This document shows positions 26,042 through 34,219 of a DNA stretch of 64,000 nt, one piece after another (position 1 is the stretch's first letter; each line of letters starts with the position of its first letter). This stretch comes from Streptomyces poriferorum (GTDB taxonomy: Bacteria > Actinomycetota > Actinomycetes > Streptomycetales > Streptomycetaceae). The stretch lies in NCBI RefSeq assembly GCF_019399235.1, contig NZ_JAELVH010000027.1, forward strand, positions 19,755-83,754. Direction: 5' to 3'. The notes below the pieces were generated by a model that saw only the letters and a program-made list of their open reading frames with translations, ran no database searches and was not told where the DNA came from. Both the position numbers and the translations under genes were made by a program.

Positions 26042-26929
26042 CTACCGGGAATCATCGGACGCGGCATCGAGGAACTCCCCGATTCTGCGGTTGAGTTCGG
26101 CCGTCACCGGCCCGTACAGCGGCAGCGCGTGGTGGGAGACGCCGGGCAGCACGACGGTTTCGGCCCGCGGCAGCAGCCGGTCCACCGCGCCCGCCACCCG
26201 GCTCGCCTGCTGGGCCCGCCCCTGTCCGGCGAGCAGGACCAGGGCCGGTACACCGAGCCCGCGCAGGGCCTCCGGTGCCGGGCGCGGACCGGTGACCGGT
26301 CGAACCCAGCGCAGGCCCGCCGCCGCTTCGCGCATGCGCAGCCAGACCGGGTCCAGCGGGACATGGCCCGTCTCCCAGGCGAGGAAGGCGCGCGTCCGTG
26401 CGGCGTCGGGGCGCAGCAGCATCGGGATCGCGCGCACCAGATACTGGGCGCGGAAGCCGGCGAAGCAGCCGGTCGGGGCGACGAGGATCAGGCGCCGGAC
26501 GCGGTGGGGTGCGCGCAGAGCGTGGTGCAGGGCGATCCAGCCGCCGTATGAATGACCGCACAGCGCGGCCGGTCCGGTGTCCAGTGCGTCCAGCACCGCA
26601 TCGAGCCAGTCGCACAGGTCCTCGACGGTGCGGATCGGGCGCTCCCCCACCACACTGCGGCCGGGCTCGCCCACGAGATCGACGGCGTGGACCCGATGGG
26701 TGCGGCCGAGAGCGGCGGCCTGGGCGGACCAGACGGTGGAGGTGGCGCCGCCGCCGGGCAGCAGGAGCAGGGGTGGGGCGTCCTCAGGGCCGTAGCTGTT
26801 GAGATGGGTCGTGCCGTACGGCGTGGGGATCCGCGTCGAGGTCGTGCCGGCGGGCCAGCGGGTGGCGATGACCTCGTCGTAGGCCGCGAGGAAGGCAGCC
26901 GTACCGTTGGCGGACGCGATGGGTGTCAT
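26042..26929 (-). CDS. Alpha/beta hydrolase
   Basis: 295 aa. Oxyanion-hole motif LLLLPGGGATSTVWSAQAA, nucleophile elbow GHSYGGW with Ser127, and the catalytic His in GVSHHALPLYG near the C-terminus. It lacks a signal peptide, so it is cytosolic. The substrate is unknown. The ATG at 26929 follows CAGGGAG. It is divergent from a marR gene across 68 bp holding a perfect palindrome, which strongly suggests control by that MarR protein. Confidence 0.92.
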   Translation of the reverse strand: MTPIASANGTAAFLAAYDEVIATRWPAGTTSTRIPTPYGTTHLNSYGPEDAPPLLLLPGGGATSTVWSAQAAALGRTHRVHAVDLVGEPGRSVVGERPIRTVEDLCDWLDAVLDALDTGPAALCGHSYGGWIALHHALRAPHRVRRLILVAPTGCFAGFRAQYLVRAIPMLLRPDAARTRAFLAWETGHVPLDPVWLRMREAAAGLRWVRPVTGPRPAPEALRGLGVPALVLLAGQGRAQQASRVAGAVDRLLPRAETVVLPGVSHHALPLYGPVTAELNRRIGEFLDAASDDSR

Positions 26930-26957
26930 GGATGCTCCCTGAACTCCGTCCGAAGAT

Positions 26958-26980
26958 ATTATCTCGCCGAGCGAGATAAT
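26958..26980. promoter_or_regulatory. Perfect MarR-type operator between hydrolase and marR
   Basis: ATTATCTCGC-CGA-GCGAGATAAT: 10-bp perfect arms with a 3-bp centre, in the middle of the 68-bp divergent spacer. The high AT content is striking for this genome and it overlaps the likely -10/-35 region of both genes. Confidence 0.8.
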
Positions 26981-26997
26981 AGGGCGAGGAGTCACCC

Positions 26998-27474
26998 ATG
27001 GCCGAGCAGGGTCCCGAGCGGGAGATCGTCCATCTCCTGCGCAAGGTCACGGTCGAATTCGGCCTGCGTCAGGCCGAATTCGCGGCCCGGAACGGTATGC
27101 ATCCGACGGATGTACGAGCCCTGATCTGCCTGCTCGACGCCGGGCGGAGCGGGACCGGGGCCACGGCCGGCCGGCTCGGCGCGGAGCTCGGGCTCAACTC
27201 GGCCGGCACCACCTCGCTCATCGACCGGCTGGAGCGCCTGGGTCATCTGACGCGCACCCGCGACGCCCGGGACCGAAGGCGGGTACTGCTGTCCGTGACC
27301 CCGCAGGCGGTGGAACTGGGATGGGCGGCGTTCGGGCCGATGATCGGGAGCGCCGAGGCCCTGCTGCGGGGGTTCGACGAGGTCGAGGTCGCCGCCGTAC
27401 GACGGTTTCTGCTCGGCTTCCACGCCGCGGTGTCGGCAAAGCCGGACCAGGCCGGGGGCACGGACCGCTCATGA
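26998..27474 (+). CDS. MarR-family transcriptional regulator
   Basis: 158 aa. The winged helix-turn-helix (about 30-100) contains MHPTDVRALICLLD, LGAELGLNSAGTTSLIDRLE and the wing RDARDRRRVLLSVTPQA, the last being a MarR signature. Flanking helices provide dimerisation. Divergent from the alpha/beta hydrolase; the palindrome between them is the probable autoregulatory operator. The ligand is probably a small aromatic or ester compound, by family. Confidence 0.92.
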   Translation: MAEQGPEREIVHLLRKVTVEFGLRQAEFAARNGMHPTDVRALICLLDAGRSGTGATAGRLGAELGLNSAGTTSLIDRLERLGHLTRTRDARDRRRVLLSVTPQAVELGWAAFGPMIGSAEALLRGFDEVEVAAVRRFLLGFHAAVSAKPDQAGGTDRS

Positions 27475-27562
27475 GGAGGTCCCGGGCCTGACCGGGCTGC
27501 GGCGGGCCGGCCCGCGCCCCGCACCCGGCCGGGGTGCAGCCGACCGGGCCGACCCGCACGGC

Positions 27563-28471
27563 TCAGGTGCCCGCCTGCGCCTCGGCCTCCGCGAGCAGTT
27601 CGGTCAGCCGGAGCCCGAACCGTACGTCGCAGGGGTGCGCCTCCCCCGTACGCACCGATTCGGTCAGCGCGTCCACCGCGGCGCCGAACGCGCCGACCGC
27701 GCCGTCCCATCGCGGCAGACCGGCGATGCCGTGCTCGCCCCTGAGCTCGATCCCCACCCCGGCCGCCGCCACCGGCGCCGCCAGGGTGAGCGTCACGGTG
27801 CTGGAGGCACCGGAGGTGTGGCGCAGGACGAGGTGGTGGGTGCCGGCCGGGCCGCGGACCGCGGTCAGGTCGGTGACGTCGCCGAGCACCGGGATGAGGA
27901 CCGAGAGGGCGTGCGGGCCGACGTCCCACAGGCCGCCCTTCTCCCGGCGCCAGGGGGATGCGGCGTACTCGCTGTCCTCGCCCGGCGCCCACAGGGCGCC
28001 GATCCACTCGGCGTGGGCCGTGAACCAGCCGCCCGTCGCGCCCTGTTCGGCGATCCAGTCCGCGGTCTCCGGAGCGAATCGCAGGGTGCAGAAGACGATC
28101 GAGGCGACCCTGGCCCGCTCGGCGGCCTCGGCCACCTCCCGTGCGCCCTCGACGGTCGTGGCCACCGGCTTGTCCATCAGGAGATGACAGCCGGCCGCTG
28201 CGGCCCGGGCTGCCAGGGGTGCCTGGACATCGGGCGGCAGGGCGAACGCGACGGCGTCGCTCGCGGCGAAGAGCTCGTCGAGGCCCGCGTCACCGGTGTA
28301 CGCCGTGGTGCCGTGTGCGGCGGCCAGTTCCCCGGCGGCCTCGGCACGGCGGCCCCACACCCCGCTCAGCACGACGCCGGGGTGGGCGGCGAGGGCGGGG
28401 GCCTGGGTGTTGCGGGCCCAGGGGCCCGTACCGACCAGGCCGATACGCAGAGGTGTCGCGGGTGTCGTCAT
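27563..28471 (-). CDS. Gfo/Idh/MocA-family oxidoreductase
   Basis: 302 aa. An N-terminal Rossmann fold (LRIGLVGTGPWARNTQAPAL, residues 8-27) is followed by the family dipeptide pattern DKPVATTVEGAREV, with Lys of the EKP-like motif, and a C-terminal alpha/beta domain with KGGLWDVGPHALSVLIPVLG, where the active-site Asp/His pair is expected. Substrates are usually sugars or inositols. It ends 90 bp from the marR stop (convergent) and its start is 330 bp from the divergent glnII. Confidence 0.92.
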   Translation of the reverse strand: MTTPATPLRIGLVGTGPWARNTQAPALAAHPGVVLSGVWGRRAEAAGELAAAHGTTAYTGDAGLDELFAASDAVAFALPPDVQAPLAARAAAAGCHLLMDKPVATTVEGAREVAEAAERARVASIVFCTLRFAPETADWIAEQGATGGWFTAHAEWIGALWAPGEDSEYAASPWRREKGGLWDVGPHALSVLIPVLGDVTDLTAVRGPAGTHHLVLRHTSGASSTVTLTLAAPVAAAGVGIELRGEHGIAGLPRWDGAVGAFGAAVDALTESVRTGEAHPCDVRFGLRLTELLAEAEAQAGT

Positions 28472-28707
28472 GGGACCAGTGTGCCGGTGCGCCCGACCGC
28501 CCAGAGGAACCGGTCCCACCGGGACGGGAAGGGGGCGCCCGGGCCCTGTATACGACGGGGACGGTTCCGGCGTCCGGCGGCTGTCGCGGGGCACACCGCC
28601 GGCCTGAGGACGACCGGAATCCGGGGCGCCGGCTTCCGGGCTCCGCCCCGGAACCGCGGCCGGTAGCCGACGCCCCACGGCGGGGCCGTCTTACGCAGGA
28701 AACCTCG

Positions 28708-28745
28708 GTAACACGGGGTTCACACGAGGGCAACGGTCGGGAAAT
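28708..28745 (+). promoter_or_regulatory. glnII: GlnR box upstream of glnII
   Basis: Half-sites GTAAC, TTCAC, GCAAC, GAAAT are each separated by exactly 6 bp, the a-n6-b-n6-a-n6-b layout of GlnR sites; the first is a perfect a-site, the second is weak. It ends 56 bp before the glnII start. The rest of the 28472-28801 spacer shows no gene. Confidence 0.72.
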
Positions 28746-28801
28746 CGCGTCTTGCGAAGCTGCGCTGCATAGACCGCAGCACCCGCAAAGGATGGGCTTC
28801 C

Positions 28802-29836
28802 GTGACGTTCAAGGCTGAGTACATCTGGATCGACGGCACCGAGCCGACCGCCAAGCTCCGCTCCAAGACCAAGATCATGCCCGGTTCCCCGTCGTCCGAC
28901 GTGGCCGAGCTGCCCATCTGGGGCTTCGACGGGTCGAGCACCAACCAGGCCGAGGGCCACGCCTCCGACCGGGTGCTGAAGCCGGTCTTCACGTGCCCGG
29001 ACCCGATCCGTGGCGGTGACGACATCCTGGTCCTGTGCGAGGTCTTCCACATCGACATGACCCCGCACGAGACCAACACGCGGGCCGAGCTGCGTCCGGT
29101 CGCCGAGCAGTTCGCCGGCCAGGAGCCGATCTTCGGCATCGAGCAGGAGTACACCTTCTTCGACGGCCACCGGCCGCTCGGCTTCCCCGAGGGCGGCTTC
29201 CCGGCCGCGCAGGGCGGCTACTACTGCGGCGTCGGCGCGGACGAGATCTTCGGCCGCGAGATCGTCGAGAAGCACCTCGACAACTGCCTGAAGGCGGGCC
29301 TCGCCATCTCCGGCATCAACGCCGAGGTCATGCCCGGCCAGTGGGAGTTCCAGGTCGGTCCGGTCTCGCCGCTGGAGGTCTCCGACCACCTGTGGATCGC
29401 CCGCTGGCTGCTCTACCGCACCGCCGAGGACTTCAACGTCTCCGCGACCCTGGACCCGAAGCCGGTCAAGGGCGACTGGAACGGCGCGGGCGCGCACACC
29501 AACTTCTCCACCAAGGCGATGCGCGAGGGCTACGAGGCGATCATCACCGCGGCCGAGTCGCTCGGCGAGGGCTCGAAGCCGATGGACCACGTCAAGAACT
29601 ACGGCGCGGGCATCGACGACCGGCTGACCGGTCTGCACGAGACCGCCCCGTGGAACGAGTACAGCTACGGCGTCTCCAACCGCGGCGCCTCGGTCCGTAT
29701 CCCGTGGCAGGTCGAGCAGGACCAGAAGGGCTACATCGAGGACCGTCGTCCGAACGCCAACGTCGACCCGTACGTCGTCACGCGGCTGATCGTCGACACC
29801 TGCTGCACCGCGCTGGAGAAGGCCGACCAGGTCTGA
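28802..29836 (+). CDS. glnII: Glutamine synthetase type II (eukaryotic-like GSII)
   Basis: 344 aa, the length of the GSII class found in plants, rhizobia, Frankia and Streptomyces. Landmarks are AEYIWIDGTEPTAKLRSKT, WGFDGSSTNQA, the metal-site IEQEYTFFD, MPGQWEFQVGP and the ATP loop WNGAGAHTNFSTK. GSII is not adenylylated and is heat-labile in known cases. GTG start with AAAGGA upstream. The GlnR-box-like element suggests co-regulation with glnA. Confidence 0.97.
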   Translation: MTFKAEYIWIDGTEPTAKLRSKTKIMPGSPSSDVAELPIWGFDGSSTNQAEGHASDRVLKPVFTCPDPIRGGDDILVLCEVFHIDMTPHETNTRAELRPVAEQFAGQEPIFGIEQEYTFFDGHRPLGFPEGGFPAAQGGYYCGVGADEIFGREIVEKHLDNCLKAGLAISGINAEVMPGQWEFQVGPVSPLEVSDHLWIARWLLYRTAEDFNVSATLDPKPVKGDWNGAGAHTNFSTKAMREGYEAIITAAESLGEGSKPMDHVKNYGAGIDDRLTGLHETAPWNEYSYGVSNRGASVRIPWQVEQDQKGYIEDRRPNANVDPYVVTRLIVDTCCTALEKADQV

Positions 29837-29861
29837 TCCCGCAGCAGCGACCGTCCGCACG

Positions 29862-29896
29862 AGGGGCGCCCACCGGTTGGTCCGGCGGGCGCCCCT
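29862..29896. terminator. Hairpin terminator after glnII
   Basis: 15-nt arms (AGGGGCGCCC-A-CCGG with its complement, one mismatch) around a 5-nt loop, 25 bp past the stop. Confidence 0.8.
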
Positions 29897-29941
29897 GCGC
29901 GTGCCCGGGGCACTGTCAGTGCGGTGTGCCAGGCTGGTCGC

Positions 29942-30853
29942 ATGCTCGAGATCAAGATCGCGACCGAGAACCAGCAGACGCACACCCGTGTTTCGGAGCA
30001 GGAGCTCGGCGGCCTGGTGCACCGGATCGGCATGACCGGTGACCGCTTCCTGGTCGTGCAGCGGATACCGGACATCCCGGGCACGTTCATCCAGGTGTGG
30101 CACGAGGTCGACGGGGCGTACGACGTGGAGCACCGCACCGGCGGAGCCGCCACCCATGTCCGCGCCCTCGTCGAGACGCCCGGGCAGGTCGCCGCCCTGA
30201 TGGCGCGCTGGGCCCGCCAGGAGCCCGGGTGGGACACGGGGATCGGCTGGGAGAGCGCCGGCCTGCCGGAGCCGGAGCCCGTACCGGAGATCGCGGCGGA
30301 CATCCGCGGGCAGTTGGAGGAGCGCGTACGGGAGTTGCTCCGCGGCGGGTACGGCAGTGTGGCGGATCTCGCCGAGTCGGCCGAGGACTACCTGGTGAAG
30401 GACGGCGTGCATCCGGTGACGCTCGCGCAGGCGCGGCAGTTGGTGGAGCGGCTGTGGCTGGAGCGGGTCGAAGAGCAGCGGCGGTGGGCGGATGTGACCG
30501 ATCCGGACCGGCTGGGGGATGCCTTCGCCGTGCTGGACGGGCGGGGCATCACCGCCCGGGAGCATTTCGCGTGCTGCCGGTCGTGCGGAGTGGGTGAGAT
30601 CCGCGCGGAGGGACGGGACGACGCCCGGGGCTTCGTCTTCTTCCACATACAGGGCACGGAGAGCGCCGCGGCCGGGCACGGACTGACCCTGTACTACGGC
30701 GGGTTCGACAAGTCTGCGGAGACGGCTGCGGCTGTGGGCCGGGAGGTGGCGGCCGTGCTGGGGGAAGCCGGACTGACCGTGGAGTGGGACGGTTCGCCGG
30801 ACCGGGCGATCGAACTGGCGGGCCTGGACTGGCGGAAACGGCTGGTGGGCTGA
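29942..30853 (+). CDS. Conserved hypothetical protein (303 aa, DUF6891-like)
   Basis: 303 aa, soluble and acidic. Two parts are visible: an N-terminal beta-rich domain (about 1-105; RFLVVQRIPDIPGTFIQVWH, VDGAYDVEHRTGGAATHV), and a C-terminal domain (about 118-300) with REHFACCRSCGVGEIRAEG, a Cys trio (CCRSC), and LTLYYGGFDKSAETAAAVGR. The latter resembles the uncharacterised DUF6891 group of actinobacteria; this is from memory and tentative. The start at 29942 is chosen because MLEIKIATENQQ is the first conserved-looking segment. Function unknown. Confidence 0.75.
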   Translation: MLEIKIATENQQTHTRVSEQELGGLVHRIGMTGDRFLVVQRIPDIPGTFIQVWHEVDGAYDVEHRTGGAATHVRALVETPGQVAALMARWARQEPGWDTGIGWESAGLPEPEPVPEIAADIRGQLEERVRELLRGGYGSVADLAESAEDYLVKDGVHPVTLAQARQLVERLWLERVEEQRRWADVTDPDRLGDAFAVLDGRGITAREHFACCRSCGVGEIRAEGRDDARGFVFFHIQGTESAAAGHGLTLYYGGFDKSAETAAAVGREVAAVLGEAGLTVEWDGSPDRAIELAGLDWRKRLVG

Positions 30854-30939
30854 GCCCGGGGCGGGGCCATGGCAAAGGGGCCGTATCGACGGGTGAGAGA
30901 GGTCTGCTCCCACGCCCCGTTCTCTGGTTCAATGGGGTC

Positions 30940-31059
30940 ATGGCCAGCATCCAGCACTCCTCGTCAGGTCGCAGCGACCTCGAGCCGTTCTGGCCCTCCC
31001 GTCAGCATCACGACTTCGACCGGGTGTGTTGCCGCGCGTTGAACGCGCAGGCCCTCTAA
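30940..31059 (+). CDS. Putative cysteine-codon leader peptide (39 aa)
   Basis: A 39-codon ORF, MASIQHSSSGRSDLEPFWPS through HHDFDRVCCRALNAQAL. Two consecutive Cys codons (TGT TGC) lie near the end. Immediately after them GCGCGTT-G-AACGCGC forms a 7-bp hairpin (31034-31048) inside the last codons. No Shine-Dalgarno is seen; TTCAAT sits 6 nt before the ATG, the spacing of a -10 box for a leaderless transcript. The winged-helix gene starts 83 bp after the stop. Cys-rich short ORFs act as cysteine-responsive attenuators in mycobacteria; an analogous role is inferred. Confidence 0.55.
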   Translation: MASIQHSSSGRSDLEPFWPSRQHHDFDRVCCRALNAQAL

Positions 31060-31142
31060 CACCGCTCACCCCGGTCTTCGGTCCGCGCGCACGAAGCAAG
31101 TCAGTCCACAGACGACTCCCTCGCGCGAAAGAGCTGACCCTC

Positions 31143-31742
31143 ATGGCGAACACCCGTATCTTCTCCGCCGCAGCCGCTGCCACCGCAGCGCCGTCGGCGA
31201 CCGCTGCGACCGCCTCTTCCCGTCCCCCCTCCCCCAACCGTCACCGGCTGCGCGCCGTCGCTCCGGACGAGGTCGTCCGGCCGGCCGATGTCTCCGCGTT
31301 CCTGACTCCGGGCGCCACCTGGCTGCCCGCGCCCCAGCACACCCTGCCGGCGCTGCCGGGCCGGCCGCCGATGGTCGGATACCTGGTGCTCGTCCCCGCC
31401 GATCAGCAGTCGGCCATCGCGGCCGCGACCGCCCAGTACCTGGTGCCGGCGGACGCCGGGACGGGGCCGGTGCGGATCGACTCCGTCCAGCGCACGGCCG
31501 CGGTGAACGGGAACACGCTCGACCTCACCTACCTGGAGTTCGAACTGCTGGCCCATCTGGTCACGCACCCTCACCGGGTGCACACCCGGGACCAGTTGGT
31601 GACCACGGTCTGGGGCTACGGGCATGTGGGCGACGGGCGCACCGTCGACGTCCACATCGCCCGGCTGCGCCGCAAGCTGGGCGCGGAGCACCGCCGGTCG
31701 ATCCAGACGGTGCGGCGCGTCGGTTACAAGTACACGCCCTGA
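31143..31742 (+). CDS. Orphan winged-helix DNA-binding protein (OmpR/PhoB type, no receiver domain)
   Basis: 199 aa. The C-terminal half (about 110-199) is a complete OmpR/PhoB winged helix: LTYLEFELLAHLVTHPHRVH, the recognition helix in GRTVDVHIARLRRKLG, and the wing VRRVGYKYTP. No phosphoacceptor receiver domain is present. The N-terminus (about 1-40) is Ala/Ser/Thr-rich and disordered-looking; a middle segment (about 45-105) contains GRPPMVGYLVLVPADQQSAI. Such orphans are regulated by abundance or ligand rather than phosphorylation. The short ORF upstream suggests control at the transcript level. Confidence 0.88.
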   Translation: MANTRIFSAAAAATAAPSATAATASSRPPSPNRHRLRAVAPDEVVRPADVSAFLTPGATWLPAPQHTLPALPGRPPMVGYLVLVPADQQSAIAAATAQYLVPADAGTGPVRIDSVQRTAAVNGNTLDLTYLEFELLAHLVTHPHRVHTRDQLVTTVWGYGHVGDGRTVDVHIARLRRKLGAEHRRSIQTVRRVGYKYTP

Positions 31743-31750
31743 TCGCACAC

Positions 31751-31796
31751 GAAGTGGGCCCCGGCTGCGGAACGTACCGCAGCCGGGGCCCACTTC
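31751..31796. terminator. Perfect 20-bp bidirectional hairpin terminator
   Basis: GAAGTGGGCCCCGGCTGCGG (31751-31770) pairs perfectly with 31777-31796 around a 6-nt loop, between the convergent winged-helix and MMPL genes. Confidence 0.9.
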
Positions 31797-31808
31797 GTTC
31801 GTCCGGGG

Positions 31809-33938
31809 TCAGCCGTGCATCGCAGGGGCCGCCGCGCGGGCGGGTTCCGGCTGCGGCTCGCCGTGGTCCATCTCCGGCAGGCGGCGCAGGACGCGCGGGG
31901 TGCGCCAGTTCCGTTCGCCCAGCAGCGCCATCGCGGAGGGCAGCAGGACCATGCGTACGATCGTGGCGTCGAGCAGTACCGCGACGGCCAGGCCGACGCC
32001 CATCTGCTGCATGTCCTGCATCGACAGCGTCCCGAAGACCGAGAACACCGCCACCATGATCACGGCCGCACCGGTCACCGCACCGGCCGTGCGCCGGATG
32101 CCCTCGTCGATCGCGGCCGGGGTGGAGAGACCGCGGCTGTGGGCCTCGCGGATCCGGGAGACCACGAAGACGTGGTAGTCCATCGAGAGCCCGAACAGGA
32201 CGACGAGGACGAACAGCGGCATCCAGGCCTCGATCGCGCCGACGCCTTCCGAGCCGATCAGCGAGGCGCCCCAGCCGTGCTGGAACACGGCCGTCATCAC
32301 GCCGTAGGCGGCGGCCACGGAGAGCAGGTTGAGCAGGATCGAGGTCACGGCGATGACGTAGCTGCGGAAGCAGAACAGCATCAGCAGGAAGGTCACCGCG
32401 GTGATGAAGAGGAAGACGGGCACGATGCCGCGCTTCAGCTGGTCGTTGAAGTCCACGGACCCGGCCACCTCACCGGTGACATGGGCGCGGGCGCCCGTGC
32501 CGTCGAACGCGGCCGGCAGCCGGTCCTCCCTCAGTTCGGTCAGGGCCGCCTCGCCGCCGGGCAGCGGTACCTCGATCTCGGCGACGTTCTGCGCCCGGTG
32601 GACGGTCACCTGGTCGAATCCGGCCAGCGCCTTGCGTACGGCGGGGGCCTCGATGTCGTCGGCCTCGACGACCACCTGGGCCGGGGCGGGTCCGCCGGGG
32701 AAGGTCTCGTTGATGTGCTGGTAGGCGACGGACAGTGCGGAGTCCGAACCGAACTGCTTCTCCAGGCCGAGCGACTCGGTCTTCATGCCGAGGGCCGGTG
32801 CGGCCAGTACCAGCAGAACGACGACCGATGCGGCAGCGAAGAACTTCGGCTTGGCCAGGACCGGCCGCAGCAGCTTGCCGGCGATCCTGCCGCTCTCCTT
32901 CCCGCCGCGCTTGTCGCGCCGGTTCAGCAGCGGCACACGCCCTGCGTCGATCCGGTCGCCCAGCCAGGAGAGCAGGGCGGGCAGGACCGTCACGGAGCCC
33001 ATCATGGCGATGAAGACCACGATGATCGTGGCGAGGGCGAAGCCCTTGAACAGCATCAGGCCGGACAGGAACATGCCGGCCATCGCGACCATGACCGTCA
33101 GCCCGGACACGAGCACGGACCGGCCGCTGGTCGCCGCGGCGATGCGCAGCGCCGTCTCGGCGTCGCGTCCCGCGGCCCGCTCGTCGCGTTCGCGGCGCAG
33201 GTAGAAGAGGCAGTAGTCGACGCCGACGGCGAAGCCCATCAGGAACATCACGGAGTACGTGGTCTGGAAGAGGTGCAGCTGGTGGCTGGCGAGCGAGAGC
33301 AGTCCGAACGCGGCCATGCACGCGGTCAGCGCGAGCCCCACGGGCAGCAGGGCCGCGACGACGGCCCCGAAGGCGACCAGCAGAATGCCGAGCGCCAGGG
33401 GTACGGCGGTGAACTCGGCCTTCTTCATGTCGTCGGAGAGCAGGTCGCCGAGCCACTTGCCGGCGCTGGCCTCGCCGAACTGGCGGACGGTGACGTCCGG
33501 CCGGTCCTCCTGGACGCCGGCCACGGCGTCCAGGACGGGCTGCACCCGGTCGGCGGAGGTGACCGCGTCCCCCTTCATCTCGAAGGTGATCAGCGCGTCC
33601 TTGCCGTCCTTGGACGGGACCGGAGCCGCGAGGTCCGCCACCTCGCCGGTCCGGCCGATGGCCGCGGTGAGCTCGCCGGCCGCCGTCCGCCAGCCGTCGG
33701 GCTTCGTCGACGACACCATGACCAGCTCACCCGCGCGGTGGCTGAGGCCGGCGTCGGAGAGGATCTGTTCGGCGCGCGCCGAGTCGCCCGCCCCGTTCTC
33801 CGCGTTGGTCATCTCGACCATCCCCGACGCGCCGCCGATGCCCGCGGCGAGTACGACGAAGAGCAGCCAGCCGAGAACGGCTGTCTTGCGATGGTGTGTG
33901 CTCCACACACCGATACGTGCCGCGAGGTTGGGCCTCAT
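31809..33938 (-). CDS. MMPL-family (RND-type) transporter
   Basis: 709 aa, inner membrane. The usual 12-helix arrangement is visible: helix 1 (KTAVLGWLLFVVLAAGI), a first extracytoplasmic domain (about 45-175), helices 2-6 including FGAVVAALLPVGLALTACMA and VMFLMGFAVGVDYCLFYLRR (proton-relay Asp in helix 4), a second soluble domain (about 390-520), and helices 8-12 with LFVLVVLFGLSMDYHVFVVS carrying the matching Asp-Tyr pair. Such proteins export lipids, antibiotics or siderophores. The ATG at 33938 is preferred to an upstream GTG. It is divergent from the two-component system at 34220, which may control it. Confidence 0.94.
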   Translation of the reverse strand: MRPNLAARIGVWSTHHRKTAVLGWLLFVVLAAGIGGASGMVEMTNAENGAGDSARAEQILSDAGLSHRAGELVMVSSTKPDGWRTAAGELTAAIGRTGEVADLAAPVPSKDGKDALITFEMKGDAVTSADRVQPVLDAVAGVQEDRPDVTVRQFGEASAGKWLGDLLSDDMKKAEFTAVPLALGILLVAFGAVVAALLPVGLALTACMAAFGLLSLASHQLHLFQTTYSVMFLMGFAVGVDYCLFYLRRERDERAAGRDAETALRIAAATSGRSVLVSGLTVMVAMAGMFLSGLMLFKGFALATIIVVFIAMMGSVTVLPALLSWLGDRIDAGRVPLLNRRDKRGGKESGRIAGKLLRPVLAKPKFFAAASVVVLLVLAAPALGMKTESLGLEKQFGSDSALSVAYQHINETFPGGPAPAQVVVEADDIEAPAVRKALAGFDQVTVHRAQNVAEIEVPLPGGEAALTELREDRLPAAFDGTGARAHVTGEVAGSVDFNDQLKRGIVPVFLFITAVTFLLMLFCFRSYVIAVTSILLNLLSVAAAYGVMTAVFQHGWGASLIGSEGVGAIEAWMPLFVLVVLFGLSMDYHVFVVSRIREAHSRGLSTPAAIDEGIRRTAGAVTGAAVIMVAVFSVFGTLSMQDMQQMGVGLAVAVLLDATIVRMVLLPSAMALLGERNWRTPRVLRRLPEMDHGEPQPEPARAAAPAMHG

Positions 33939-34219
33939 GGTGTTGTTCGCCCCCTGTGTAGGCGTCGGACCGGACACCACGAATCTAGGAATTCCGGGCC
34001 CGCCGCCCCAGCCGTCGAAGCCCCCACTCGGCGTGACGTAGGGCGTCGGTGCGGGGGTGGTGGTAGGTACACCCCCGCCGGGTGGCGAAACGGCTGACGC
34101 CCACAGGGGCCACCGGGTCAGACTGTGTACGGACCGGGGCCGGCACGGCGGCCCCGGCCAGGGCGCGTCCGGCGGATCAGGCCGGACGGGACCGGCCCGG
34201 AGAGGGAAGAGGGATCAGG

